Shown here in pieces: positions 22,154 to 28,774 of a stretch of 28,774 bases of DNA. Origin of the DNA: a virus; the IMG/VR virus record IMGVR_UViG_3300033148_003551, positions 1-28,774 of that record; one strand, given 5' to 3'. The first letter of the stretch is position 1. Each line of letters opens with the position of its first letter. The notes beneath the pieces were generated by a model. The model made no database searches. It was given only the letters and a program-made list of their open reading frames with translations, and had not been told where the DNA came from. Position numbers and translations under genes: made by a program.

Positions 22154-22581
22154 CCACAAAAGAAACAGATGTAATCACTGCCCTGAAGGAAGACATCGAA
22201 ACTAATATTGATGCGGTTTCTGAACTCAAGGGAAATCATTTGTATGTCTACGATCCTGCTCAGTTGAGTCAGGCACAGCAACGGACAGCACTGCCCTTCG
22301 TTATCTTCCACTATTCAGGAATCCGAAGAGCAAACAAGTCTCATGACGTTTATTTTGACCTGTATCTGATTGCCAAATCTGCTTCACTTAATCAGATTCA
22401 GAACACCAGAGTTGTCCCTACTGCTACGGAAATCCTGCAAAAACTGAGAAAGGAAATGGCTTGCAACAGTACAGCAACACAAAGGAAGTGGGAACTTGAT
22501 ACGGAGCTTCCAGATTTCGGAGTTGATGACAAGCTGATTTACCGTCAACGGTGGGTCACTTCTTATCAAATAATTCGTTGA
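22150..22581 (+). CDS. putative tail terminator protein (Mu gp37-like)
   Basis: 143 aa starting at ATGA overlap. Pattern LPFVIFHYSGIRR followed by VYFDLYLIAKS and a C-terminal IYRQRWVTSYQI resembles the DUF1834/gp37 group of tail terminators, which cap the tail tube. Position between the completion protein and tail tube agrees. Family call is by shape and order. Confidence 0.62.
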   Translation: MTTKETDVITALKEDIETNIDAVSELKGNHLYVYDPAQLSQAQQRTALPFVIFHYSGIRRANKSHDVYFDLYLIAKSASLNQIQNTRVVPTATEILQKLRKEMACNSTATQRKWELDTELPDFGVDDKLIYRQRWVTSYQIIR

Positions 22582-22603
22582 ATGTCCTGTTAGGTAGTTG
22601 TAA
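22579..22603 (+). promoter_or_regulatory. candidate late control element, copy 2
   Basis: TGAATGTCCTGTTAGGTAGT followed by TGTAA, nearly the same as at 17408-17430 except for a 2-base insertion. Begins in the stop codon of the tail terminator gene, 27 nt before ATG 22630. Confidence 0.35.
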
Positions 22604-22629
22604 GGTCGGGATTACTGTTTGAGGTTTTT

Positions 22630-22839
22630 ATGTCTAGAAAACGAAAGCTTAAAGTAACAGACTCCGATGGTGGTGGAAGTTCAAGCGATGAATCCTCTGT
22701 GGAATCTGAGCAACGGACGTACACTATTGTAGTTGCGTCCCATACTCATGCGGGTGTGGCATACAAATCCGGTGACCCATTTTCTTCTGATAATCCTGCC
22801 ACGATCAGGAAGCTGAAGAATCGGGGCATCATTTCTTAG
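22630..22839 (+). CDS. small virion-region protein (69 aa)
   Basis: GAGG lies just upstream of ATG 22630. A basic start, then a Ser/Asp/Glu-rich stretch, then a compact C-terminal domain: TIVVASHTHAGVAYKSGDPF and a final helix ending RKLKNRGIIS. This H-x-H-x-G-x-x-Y-x-x-G-D layout recalls small uncharacterised phage proteins found near tail tube genes. Role unknown. Confidence 0.6.
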   Translation: MSRKRKLKVTDSDGGGSSSDESSVESEQRTYTIVVASHTHAGVAYKSGDPFSSDNPATIRKLKNRGIIS

Positions 22840-22858
22840 AATATAGAGGTTTGATTAA

Positions 22859-23632
22859 ATGACTAATTCATGTGTAACCAATCAATATTTCTCCGGTCAA
22901 GGCTCTGTATTGATCGCAACCAAAGACGCTGTTACGGGAGAGCACGAAGGTTTTGTTCCTGTCGGTAACGTGTCTGCTCTGACCATTGGTGTAGAGACAA
23001 CCGTTTTCCAACACAAGGAATCGTGTTCAGGCACGAGGGGAATCGATAAGGAAATCACTCAGGAAGTTGTTGTGACCATTGCTATGACGATGGAGAGCAT
23101 CAACGATGACAACCTTGCCCTTGCCCTGTACGGCACAACTGCTCCGGTAGTCGGTGGAAGTGGCTCTGATGAAGAGCATGTGATGTATTGGGATAAGTGG
23201 ATTCCATTGGATCACATCAAGGTCAGTGCGGTGATTGTCGGTGACGATGCCGTTCCAACTGTCACCTATGTTGAGGGAACTGACTATGAACTGAACGCTG
23301 AAACAGGTTCAGTCAAGGCTCTGTCCACAGGTAACATCACTGATCTTCAGAATGTGTTCTTCGATTACACTTATGCGGGTTATGATCAGATCGAAGCAAT
23401 CGTTTCTTCTGCTGCTCCTGAACGGTGGTTGCGTTTCGAAGGGCTGAACACTGCTGACAGTGACAACCCTGTTGTGATTGATGTCTACAAGGCTTCAATT
23501 CAACCGTTGGCTGAGCTTGCCCTGATCAATGAAGAGCTTGCTGAAATGGCTGTGGAAGCTTCTGCCCTCTCTGATCCTACCCGTGCAACGGGTAGCCAGT
23601 ATTTCACCATCAGGCAGATCACTACCAACTAA
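22859..23632 (+). CDS. major tail tube protein
   Basis: 257 aa, beta-rich, between the tail terminator and chaperone genes. N-terminal NQYFSGQGSVLIATKD, a middle VTYVEGTDYELNAETGSVKA and C-terminal WLRFEGLNTADSDNPVVIDV match the pattern of siphovirus tail tube proteins. GAGG precedes the ATG, and a terminator follows, as with the capsid gene. No sheath gene lies nearby, so the tail is non-contractile. Confidence 0.82.
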   Translation: MTNSCVTNQYFSGQGSVLIATKDAVTGEHEGFVPVGNVSALTIGVETTVFQHKESCSGTRGIDKEITQEVVVTIAMTMESINDDNLALALYGTTAPVVGGSGSDEEHVMYWDKWIPLDHIKVSAVIVGDDAVPTVTYVEGTDYELNAETGSVKALSTGNITDLQNVFFDYTYAGYDQIEAIVSSAAPERWLRFEGLNTADSDNPVVIDVYKASIQPLAELALINEELAEMAVEASALSDPTRATGSQYFTIRQITTN

Positions 23633-23633
23633 G

Positions 23634-23651
23634 TTTGACCTTAGTATCAAA
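23634..23651. repeat. interrupted palindrome TTTGACCTTAGTATCAAA, copy 4
   Basis: Starts two bases after the tail tube stop codon and precedes the terminator hairpin by 8 nt. Confidence 0.68.
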
Positions 23652-23658
23652 TAATAAC

Positions 23659-23688
23659 GGGAGGTTGAAATTCCTCCCCTTGATTTTT
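23659..23688 (+). terminator. rho-independent terminator after tail tube gene
   Basis: GGGAGG (23659-23664), loop TTGAAATT, CCTCCC (23673-23678), then CTTGATTTTTT. Confidence 0.82.
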
Positions 23689-23690
23689 TC

Positions 23691-23702
23691 CATGAGACTG
23701 AG
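23691..23702 (+). repeat. CATGAGACTGAG leader repeat, copy 2
   Basis: Follows a terminator and ends 3 nt before ATG 23706. Identical to 20637-20648. Confidence 0.55.
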
Positions 23703-23705
23703 ACT

Positions 23706-24104
23706 ATGTTGAAAGATATTACGGTGCAAACCGTAGAAATAAAAGTGGCAGGGGGTCAATCCTTCACTGTCCAAGGTGTTACCCTGACAGGGATAGGGGG
23801 ATTGTTGACTGACTATCGGGAACCTCTTGAAGCCCTGATGGAAAACAAATTAAACCTCCAAGAAATCGCAGATCATTACCCCGATTTCATGGCGAAGATC
23901 GTTGCTATCGCTGCAAACGAACCGGAGGAATGGGATAAGGTCAAGAACCTCCCCTTTCCAACTCAACTCCTAGCTTTCGAAAAATGTTGGGACTTGACGA
24001 TACCGGATTATGATGCGCTAAAAAAGCTGATAGAAAGGATAAAAGGACTTATCCCGAAATCACAGGGACGCAAGGGGCGAAGTACAAAACTAAAAAGCAA
24101 GTAG
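23706..24104 (+). CDS. tail assembly chaperone, short form (gpG-like)
   Basis: 132 aa, between tail tube and tape measure, the fixed place of the G/GT chaperones that load the tape measure protein. Includes LTGIGGLLTDYREPLEALME and a middle helix (EEWDKVKNLPFPTQLLAFEKC). Near its end lies an A AAA AAG heptamer in this frame (24020-24026), after which a -1 frame is open to 24349. The short form ends with a basic tail (GRKGRSTKLKSK). Confidence 0.8.
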   Translation: MLKDITVQTVEIKVAGGQSFTVQGVTLTGIGGLLTDYREPLEALMENKLNLQEIADHYPDFMAKIVAIAANEPEEWDKVKNLPFPTQLLAFEKCWDLTIPDYDALKKLIERIKGLIPKSQGRKGRSTKLKSK

Positions 24105-24349
24105 AGGAAGAGCTTGCTGCGAAGAAGGATGCTGATGGGTGGGAGGTTTACATTGCTGACGTTGCTGAATTCCTCCTAGCCAACGGACACATCCAAGCCC
24201 TGAGTTATACGCTTAGACAAGCGGTGACTTTGCATCACATAGCACATAAGAGATTGAGACTAGAAGCGATAGAGGACATGACTCAGCTTCGTATTGCATA
24301 CCATGCTGATGATAAACATTGGCGCAAGTCAATCAAGCAACTAGAGTGA
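23706..24349 (+). CDS. tail assembly chaperone, long frameshift form (gpGT-like)
   Basis: Joining frame 0 to the -1 frame at A AAA AAG (24020-24026) gives a 215-aa protein. Its extra 108 residues (KKQVEEELAAKKDADGWEV through FLLANGHIQALSYTLRQAV to WRKSIKQLE) are helical, have no start codon or ribosome site of their own at the join, and read as a well-formed protein. This is the classic tail chaperone arrangement (lambda G/GT). The stop at 24347-24349 lies 4 nt before the tape measure ATG. Confidence 0.82.
24020..24054 (+). other. programmed -1 ribosomal frameshift site
   Basis: Slippery heptamer A AAA AAG at 24020-24026 in the chaperone's frame, then 10 nt, then hairpin GGATAA (24037-24042), loop AAGGAC, TTATCC (24049-24054). 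Same heptamer as E. coli dnaX. The hairpin is AT-rich and may stimulate only moderately. Confidence 0.82.
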
Positions 24350-24353
24350 ACAC

Positions 24354-24830
24354 ATGGCTACCACTTTAACGATTATCCTTGAAGCCCAAAACCGGATATC
24401 AGGAGACCTTAAAAAAGTTTCTGGTGATGTAGGTAAGCTCAAACTTCAGCTTGACAAGCTCACTGCTACCACAGCAAAAACCGCTACGGGTTTCACTGCT
24501 CTTGCTGCTTCTATGAGGACTGCCAACACTGCGGGGAAGGGTCTTCAAACTACGCTCCTTGCCCTTGGTGGTATCACCCTCTTTGTGGGGGTAGTCAGAA
24601 CCCTTGTTGAGTTTGAACAAAAAATGGCTGAAGTCAGGGCAGTCACGGGGGCAACGGGGGATACCTTTGATGCTCTGTCTGACAAAGCTCGTGAGCTTGG
24701 TGCTTCTACGGTCTTCAGTGCTTCGGAAGCTGCTGCGGGTCTTGCCTTCTTAGGTCGAGCGGGTTTCACTGCTGATCAAGCCCTTGGTGCTATTGAAGGC
24801 ACATTGAATCTTGCTGCTGCGGGTGGCTAA
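24354..24830 (+). CDS. tape measure protein, N-terminal part (frame ends early)
   Basis: 158 aa with the start of the tape-measure core: FEQKMAEVRAVTGATGDTFD, KARELGASTVFSASEAAAGL and LAFLGRAGFTADQALGAIEG, then LNLAAAGG and stop. In the family this is followed by about 20 residues (LD-x-A-A-D-I-A-x-N) before the segment found at the start of the next frame. The two ORFs overlap by 20 nt and together make one tape measure gene interrupted by a frame change. Confidence 0.85.
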   Translation: MATTLTIILEAQNRISGDLKKVSGDVGKLKLQLDKLTATTAKTATGFTALAASMRTANTAGKGLQTTLLALGGITLFVGVVRTLVEFEQKMAEVRAVTGATGDTFDALSDKARELGASTVFSASEAAAGLAFLGRAGFTADQALGAIEGTLNLAAAGG

Positions 24831-27600
24831 TGAAGCCAATCGGGTTGCTGATGTTCTGGCCCTGACTGCTAATAGTGCAAACACCAATGTTGAACAGTTG
24901 GGTGATGCCTTTAAATTTGTTGGGCCTGTTGCTGCTGCCTTCGGGGTTTCGATTGAAGATACTGCTGCTGCTCTGGGTACGTTAGGAAATGCAGGTTTGC
25001 AAGCATCCCTTGCGGGTACTGGACTGCGAAAAATTCTCAGCACATTAGGTACACCCACCAAGAAACTGAATGACCTCCTGAAAAAGTTGGGTCTGACTTT
25101 CAGTCAGGTAAATCCTGATACAAATAAATTCGCTGATGTTATGCAGTTGCTTGCTGATCGTGGCATTGGTGCAACGGATGCTCTGAATGTTTTCGGTCAA
25201 CGGGGTGCTCCTGCGATATTGGCAGTCACTAGCCAGATTGGAAAGCTTCAGGAACTCACGGATGGGATGAAGGATGTTGCGGGTACTGCTGATACTACCG
25301 CAAAGATTTTGACTGATACTCTGGGTGGTTCACTGAAGGAACTCAGATCAGCATTTGAAGAATTGATTTTGAGCACGGGTGATGATGGTCTTGGTGAAAA
25401 TCTCCGTGCAATTGTTCAGGGCTTTACCGGAGTCATCAGGGCATTGAATGGAACCCTTGACCCCCTGAATGAGAATGCGAAGCTCTATGAGCAGATTGCT
25501 GCGGGTGTTCGTGCATTGAAGTTCGTGCTCATTGCTCTGATAGCTGTGAGGACGCTGAGCTTCTTTGGTGGGATCATTGCCACGTTGGGAACCCTCACAA
25601 CAACTTTCGCTACTGCTGCTGTAGGGGTCACAGGATTTGCTAGGGCTATGATTGGACTCAGGACTATTGTTCTGGGTGCTCTTGGGCCTGTCGGGTGGAT
25701 TGTAGGCATTGGGTTAGCCCTGCTTGCATTCGCACAGGATGACGCTCCACAGGCTGTTGATGCTTTGAAGCTCGTGACACGGGAAGTCAATTCCCTACGC
25801 AAAGAATTTGAAGCTGCTTCGTTGGCTGCTGTTGATATTCGTATTGGGGATGCTGAACGTCGAAATGAGTTGATTGATGAAAATGTTCGGAGAATCAAAG
25901 AAGAAATAAAAGCCAATAAGGAATTGTTAAAGCAAGCGGGTCAGGGAACATTCGGGCAAGGGTTTGAAATAAAAGCCCGTGAAGATGAACTGAAGGAAGA
26001 ACTCCGTGGGTTGCAGATAGTTAAAGATATCAATGTTGCTCAACTTGCTGAGCTTGCTGACATTCGGGTTGAAGCCGATAAGCGAAGGATTGCACAGGAA
26101 GAGCAGACCCTTGAAGCACTAAAGAAACTCCAACAACAGCAACTTCAGGCTGAGCTTGCTGCGGGTCGAGCGCAAATCAATCTCAATGAAGCTATTGCAT
26201 TGGATGAATTGGAAACAGCCCAGAAGCTTGCTAAGGATATAGCTATTATCCGAAAGGGTGAGCTTGATAAATCTCTGGCTGAAAGGACTATTAGTATCGA
26301 TGAGTATTATGATGGGCTTGAAGCTCTGGCTCTGGAAGCTCTGGATACTGACCTTGCCATTGAGAGACAGAAGCAAGCTGCTCTGACGGAGTTACAGAAT
26401 CAGCAACGGGATGTTCTCCAAGAACGAACTGTAAAGAAAGTCGGGGATGAAGTTGAAGGGTCAGATGAACAAGCTGCTGTTGCGGGAAGATTCAAAGCGG
26501 AACAGGAAGCCCAAGAAATCAGATTTAAACAGGAGCAACTTGCTCTTGATCAGCAATTAACAATTCTTCAGGCAAAGCGTGATGGTGCGATTGCCAAGAA
26601 TGAAGCTGCTCGTGCAAAGGCATCAGCTAAACAACTTGATGCGGATATCAAGGCATTTGATGATGAGTTTGATGCTAAAGAAGCAGCACAGAAGCAAGCG
26701 TTTGATGATGAGTTTGACGCTATCATTCTTCAGCGTGATCGTCTATCTGCTGCTGCGGAGAGGGACGTTGAATCAGGGGCAGCATCAAGCTTTGGTTTGG
26801 GGGCTGCTCTGGATGAAATAGATGAAGATGCTATTCAAAAATTGACTGACCTACAGGAGCGGGTGCAACTTTTCAGTGATACAACCACAGACCCTATTCT
26901 TCCTGAGAAGATTGCTGCTATCGGTGATGCAATTGTAGACATGTCTCTGAGGTCAAGTGAGAGTATTCGAGCGGTCATTACTCAGTTGGGTGAAGGTCTT
27001 GGTGATGCTTTGTTTGATATTCTGGAAGGAACCAAATCAGCCAAGGAAGCATTTTCAGATTTCGCTAGAAGCTTCCTGCGGTCAATTGCGAAAATGATTC
27101 TGCAACAGATTGCATTGAATGCGGTGAAAGCTGCGGGTAGAGCATTCGGGTTTGGCTTCTCCGGTGGTGGTGCGGTACATGCAAAAGGTGGTGGTTCTAT
27201 CCAAGGCTTTGCTGAAGGTGGTTACATCACAGGCAAGGGAGGCCCAACCTCTGACACTATCAATGCTCGTTTGTCAGACGGTGAGTATGTGGTGAATGCT
27301 GCTGCTGTGAAAGGTTATGGTCTGAATTTCATGGAAGCAATCAACCGGATGAAAGTTGATAAACCTGCGGGACTTCCGAAGTTCGCAATCACTAGACCCC
27401 GCAAAGTTGCTTTTGCTGATGGTGGTGTTGTGGATTCCGGTGCTCAAACAAATGAATCCAAAGCTCCCGCTTCTTCTTTGCGGATCGTGAATGTAGTGGA
27501 CACGGATCAGACTTCAGATTATTTATCGAGTGCTGACGGTGAAGCGATGATTGTTAATATAATTCGTCGGAATGGTTCAACGATCAAGTCAATAATTTAG
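24811..27600 (+). CDS. tape measure protein, main part
   Basis: 929-codon frame from a TTG with no ribosome site; its first family-like residues are NEANRVADVLALTANSANTN and GDAFKFVGPVAAAFGVS. Later features: a hydrophobic region (about 234-310, including FVLIALIAVRTLSFFGGIIA and VGWIVGIGLALLAFA), a long helical Glu/Lys/Gln-rich part, and a Gly-rich C-terminus (SGGGAVHAKGGGSIQGFAEG). The protein sets tail length and helps DNA pass the membrane. With the first part it totals nearly 1,100 residues, implying a tail on the order of 150 nm. It includes an imperfect tandem repeat FDDEFDA at about 617-635. Confidence 0.88.
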   Translation: MLLRVANEANRVADVLALTANSANTNVEQLGDAFKFVGPVAAAFGVSIEDTAAALGTLGNAGLQASLAGTGLRKILSTLGTPTKKLNDLLKKLGLTFSQVNPDTNKFADVMQLLADRGIGATDALNVFGQRGAPAILAVTSQIGKLQELTDGMKDVAGTADTTAKILTDTLGGSLKELRSAFEELILSTGDDGLGENLRAIVQGFTGVIRALNGTLDPLNENAKLYEQIAAGVRALKFVLIALIAVRTLSFFGGIIATLGTLTTTFATAAVGVTGFARAMIGLRTIVLGALGPVGWIVGIGLALLAFAQDDAPQAVDALKLVTREVNSLRKEFEAASLAAVDIRIGDAERRNELIDENVRRIKEEIKANKELLKQAGQGTFGQGFEIKAREDELKEELRGLQIVKDINVAQLAELADIRVEADKRRIAQEEQTLEALKKLQQQQLQAELAAGRAQINLNEAIALDELETAQKLAKDIAIIRKGELDKSLAERTISIDEYYDGLEALALEALDTDLAIERQKQAALTELQNQQRDVLQERTVKKVGDEVEGSDEQAAVAGRFKAEQEAQEIRFKQEQLALDQQLTILQAKRDGAIAKNEAARAKASAKQLDADIKAFDDEFDAKEAAQKQAFDDEFDAIILQRDRLSAAAERDVESGAASSFGLGAALDEIDEDAIQKLTDLQERVQLFSDTTTDPILPEKIAAIGDAIVDMSLRSSESIRAVITQLGEGLGDALFDILEGTKSAKEAFSDFARSFLRSIAKMILQQIALNAVKAAGRAFGFGFSGGGAVHAKGGGSIQGFAEGGYITGKGGPTSDTINARLSDGEYVVNAAAVKGYGLNFMEAINRMKVDKPAGLPKFAITRPRKVAFADGGVVDSGAQTNESKAPASSLRIVNVVDTDQTSDYLSSADGEAMIVNIIRRNGSTIKSII

Positions 27601-27613
27601 TAAGGTAATTACA

Positions 27614-28774
27614 ATGTTTAAAAATGGTGTAGCTGAAAGTCATAAAGATTTGCTGAACATAGTTCGGCAAGCTCTCAACGGGTATGGGGATATCACCCTT
27701 CCGGTGACCTACGTGGGAACAGGGGATGGGCTTTTGATCAAACCTGCTTCTCCCCCGCCCGGTGTTTCTGAAGTCTGGACAATGGTTTGTACTCTTGGGG
27801 GTGGTCATGGGGTAGCAACATTTTCCGTGACAGGCTCCGTGTCAGGTGCTCAAGCTGCTGCTACTGTTGGCACGTTCTACGATAACGGGTTGTTTGAGTT
27901 TGCTATCATTGACGGTGCTGCTGATTTTGTAATCTCAGATCAGTTTGATGTCACTGTTACTCAGAATGCATTGATCCCTTTGAATCAGGAATGGGCTGTG
28001 AATCGATTCCATTCCGGTGTAGAAACTGAGACTGGTAGCACACTGGATTTTCCGAATAATGCTATCAGTGGAAATGCTTCATCTGAGTGCGGCAAGGTAG
28101 CCGTTACTACAGGAACTTTACAACTCAATTTGGATGATGCTACTGACTTCGATTCCTATTATGTCAGGTCAAACAATGTTCTTGCTGAGCAGGATGATGC
28201 TCCCGCAGATTGGACGGTTGAGTATTCTGATGATGCTGTGAATTGGACTGTTGCTGATACTAGAGCTAGTCAGGTCTTTACACCATTCGAAGTGAAGACG
28301 TTTGCACTGACTGAAGACCGTCACCTTCATTGGAGGTTTGTTATTACTGATGTGAACGGTGGAGTGAATATTAACTTCGGTGAATTTAATATGCACAAGA
28401 CTGGAACGGAAGCACACATTCTTGGACTGGAATATGAGGGGTGGATTCTGCAAGGACAGGGGCTTGCGGGTGCTGATGAGATTTATATTGGTGCAAAGAT
28501 TTCCGAGAATATTCTGTCTCCGTATTTCAATTGGTATTTCAATTGGCGCATACAAGGGATGACTGCTTACGACAGTGGGCTGACGTTCTATGATCAGCCG
28601 GGAGTAAGTCCTCAATCCAGATTTGTTTTGAATGATGCCACGATGGAGTATTGGATATTTGCCACAGGTCGATATGTCCATCTGGTAACTAAGCAAACGA
28701 CTGACTACACGGATTGTCACATGGGTTTGATCCTGCCTTACGGTGTACCAAGTGAGTACCCTTACCCGTTGGCA
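27614..28774 (+). CDS. phage tail-tip/minor tail protein, 3'-truncated by window edge
   Basis: ATG 27614 follows AAGG at 27602-27605, and the frame stays open for 387 codons to the last base. N-terminal ESHKDLLNIVRQAL, middle EIYIGAKISENI, then WRIQGMTAYDSGLTFYDQPG and the closing MGLILPYGVPSEYPYPLA match a tail protein family I recall as common in Gram-negative phages, in which a Y-W-x-x-A-x-G-R-x-x-x-x-x-x-K pattern precedes LPY-x-x-P-x-x-Y-P-Y-P. The segment about 130-240 (SGVETETGSTLDFPNNAISG...) resembles a carbohydrate-binding or F5/8-like beta domain. Position after the tape measure fits a distal tail or fibre role. Confidence 0.78.
   Translation, partial: MFKNGVAESHKDLLNIVRQALNGYGDITLPVTYVGTGDGLLIKPASPPPGVSEVWTMVCTLGGGHGVATFSVTGSVSGAQAAATVGTFYDNGLFEFAIIDGAADFVISDQFDVTVTQNALIPLNQEWAVNRFHSGVETETGSTLDFPNNAISGNASSECGKVAVTTGTLQLNLDDATDFDSYYVRSNNVLAEQDDAPADWTVEYSDDAVNWTVADTRASQVFTPFEVKTFALTEDRHLHWRFVITDVNGGVNINFGEFNMHKTGTEAHILGLEYEGWILQGQGLAGADEIYIGAKISENILSPYFNWYFNWRIQGMTAYDSGLTFYDQPGVSPQSRFVLNDATMEYWIFATGRYVHLVTKQTTDYTDCHMGLILPYGVPSEYPYPLA

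Noticed and set aside
24087-24101. AAAACTAAAAAG near the end of the short chaperone as the frameshift site
   Set aside because: In this frame it reads CTA AAA AGC and does not form X XXY YYZ; the heptamer at 24020 does.
24811-27600. Treating the 929-codon frame as an independent gene starting at TTG
   Set aside because: No ribosome site, and the first residues continue the tape-measure core begun in the upstream frame.
1-28774. tRNA genes, CRISPR arrays, insertion sequences, attachment sites, integrase
   Set aside because: I looked for T-loop motifs, regular spaced repeats, terminal inverted repeats and transposase or recombinase signatures and saw none.

Overview
The window is a continuous piece of a tailed double-stranded DNA phage (or prophage) genome. 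Every gene I can support lies on the + strand, genes are packed with short gaps or ATGA/TAATG overlaps, and the right half is a textbook virion module: portal, minor head protein, prohead protease, scaffold, major capsid protein, connectors, tail tube, tail-assembly chaperone with a -1 frameshift, tape measure and a tail-tip/fibre protein. There is a tail tube gene but no sheath gene, so a long non-contractile tail (siphovirus-like) is most likely. The host is not directly visible. Sigma70-like extended -10 promoters, a CsrA-like protein and the tail-tip family point to a Gram-negative, probably gammaproteobacterial host (inference).

Layout. (1) 1-7295, nucleotide and signalling region: the 3' part of a dCMP-deaminase-like gene, an unrecognised 341-aa gene, two small ORFs, a pyruvate-phosphate-dikinase-like gene without its PEP/pyruvate barrel and with a frame break at its 5' end, a zinc-ribbon/winged-helix protein, a CsrA-like protein, a DnaJ-type zinc-finger protein, and two different CX5R protein phosphatases around two unknown genes. 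(2) 7296-13467, replication region: small unknown genes, a family A DNA polymerase with 3'-5' exonuclease, then small unknown genes and a protein with a C-terminal zinc-binding domain. Four near-identical promoter-leader cassettes drive units in regions 1-2. (3) 13543-20259, head: portal, a Mu-F-like minor head protein fused to a zeta-toxin/P-loop kinase domain, a small acidic protein, XkdF-type protease, acidic scaffold-like protein and capsid protein. (4) 20337-28774, head completion and tail. No terminase gene lies in the window; the polymerase region runs directly into the portal, so terminase must lie elsewhere.

How it works together. Early and middle genes appear to be switched on from the repeated extended -10 promoters. 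The capsid gene, the small gene after it and the tail-tube gene each end in a strong hairpin terminator, which fits separate high-level expression of abundant virion proteins. A recurring 18-bp interrupted palindrome sits in four gene boundaries and once inside the polymerase gene.

Most notable points: the truncated phage PPDK and its split at a conserved Met codon; the head protein-zeta kinase fusion, which could carry an enzyme in the virion, followed by a small acidic partner candidate; the A AAA AAG frameshift with a downstream hairpin; a tape-measure gene that appears to lack about 20 codons and changes frame; and a near-total absence of CTGG preceded by C or G across the window.
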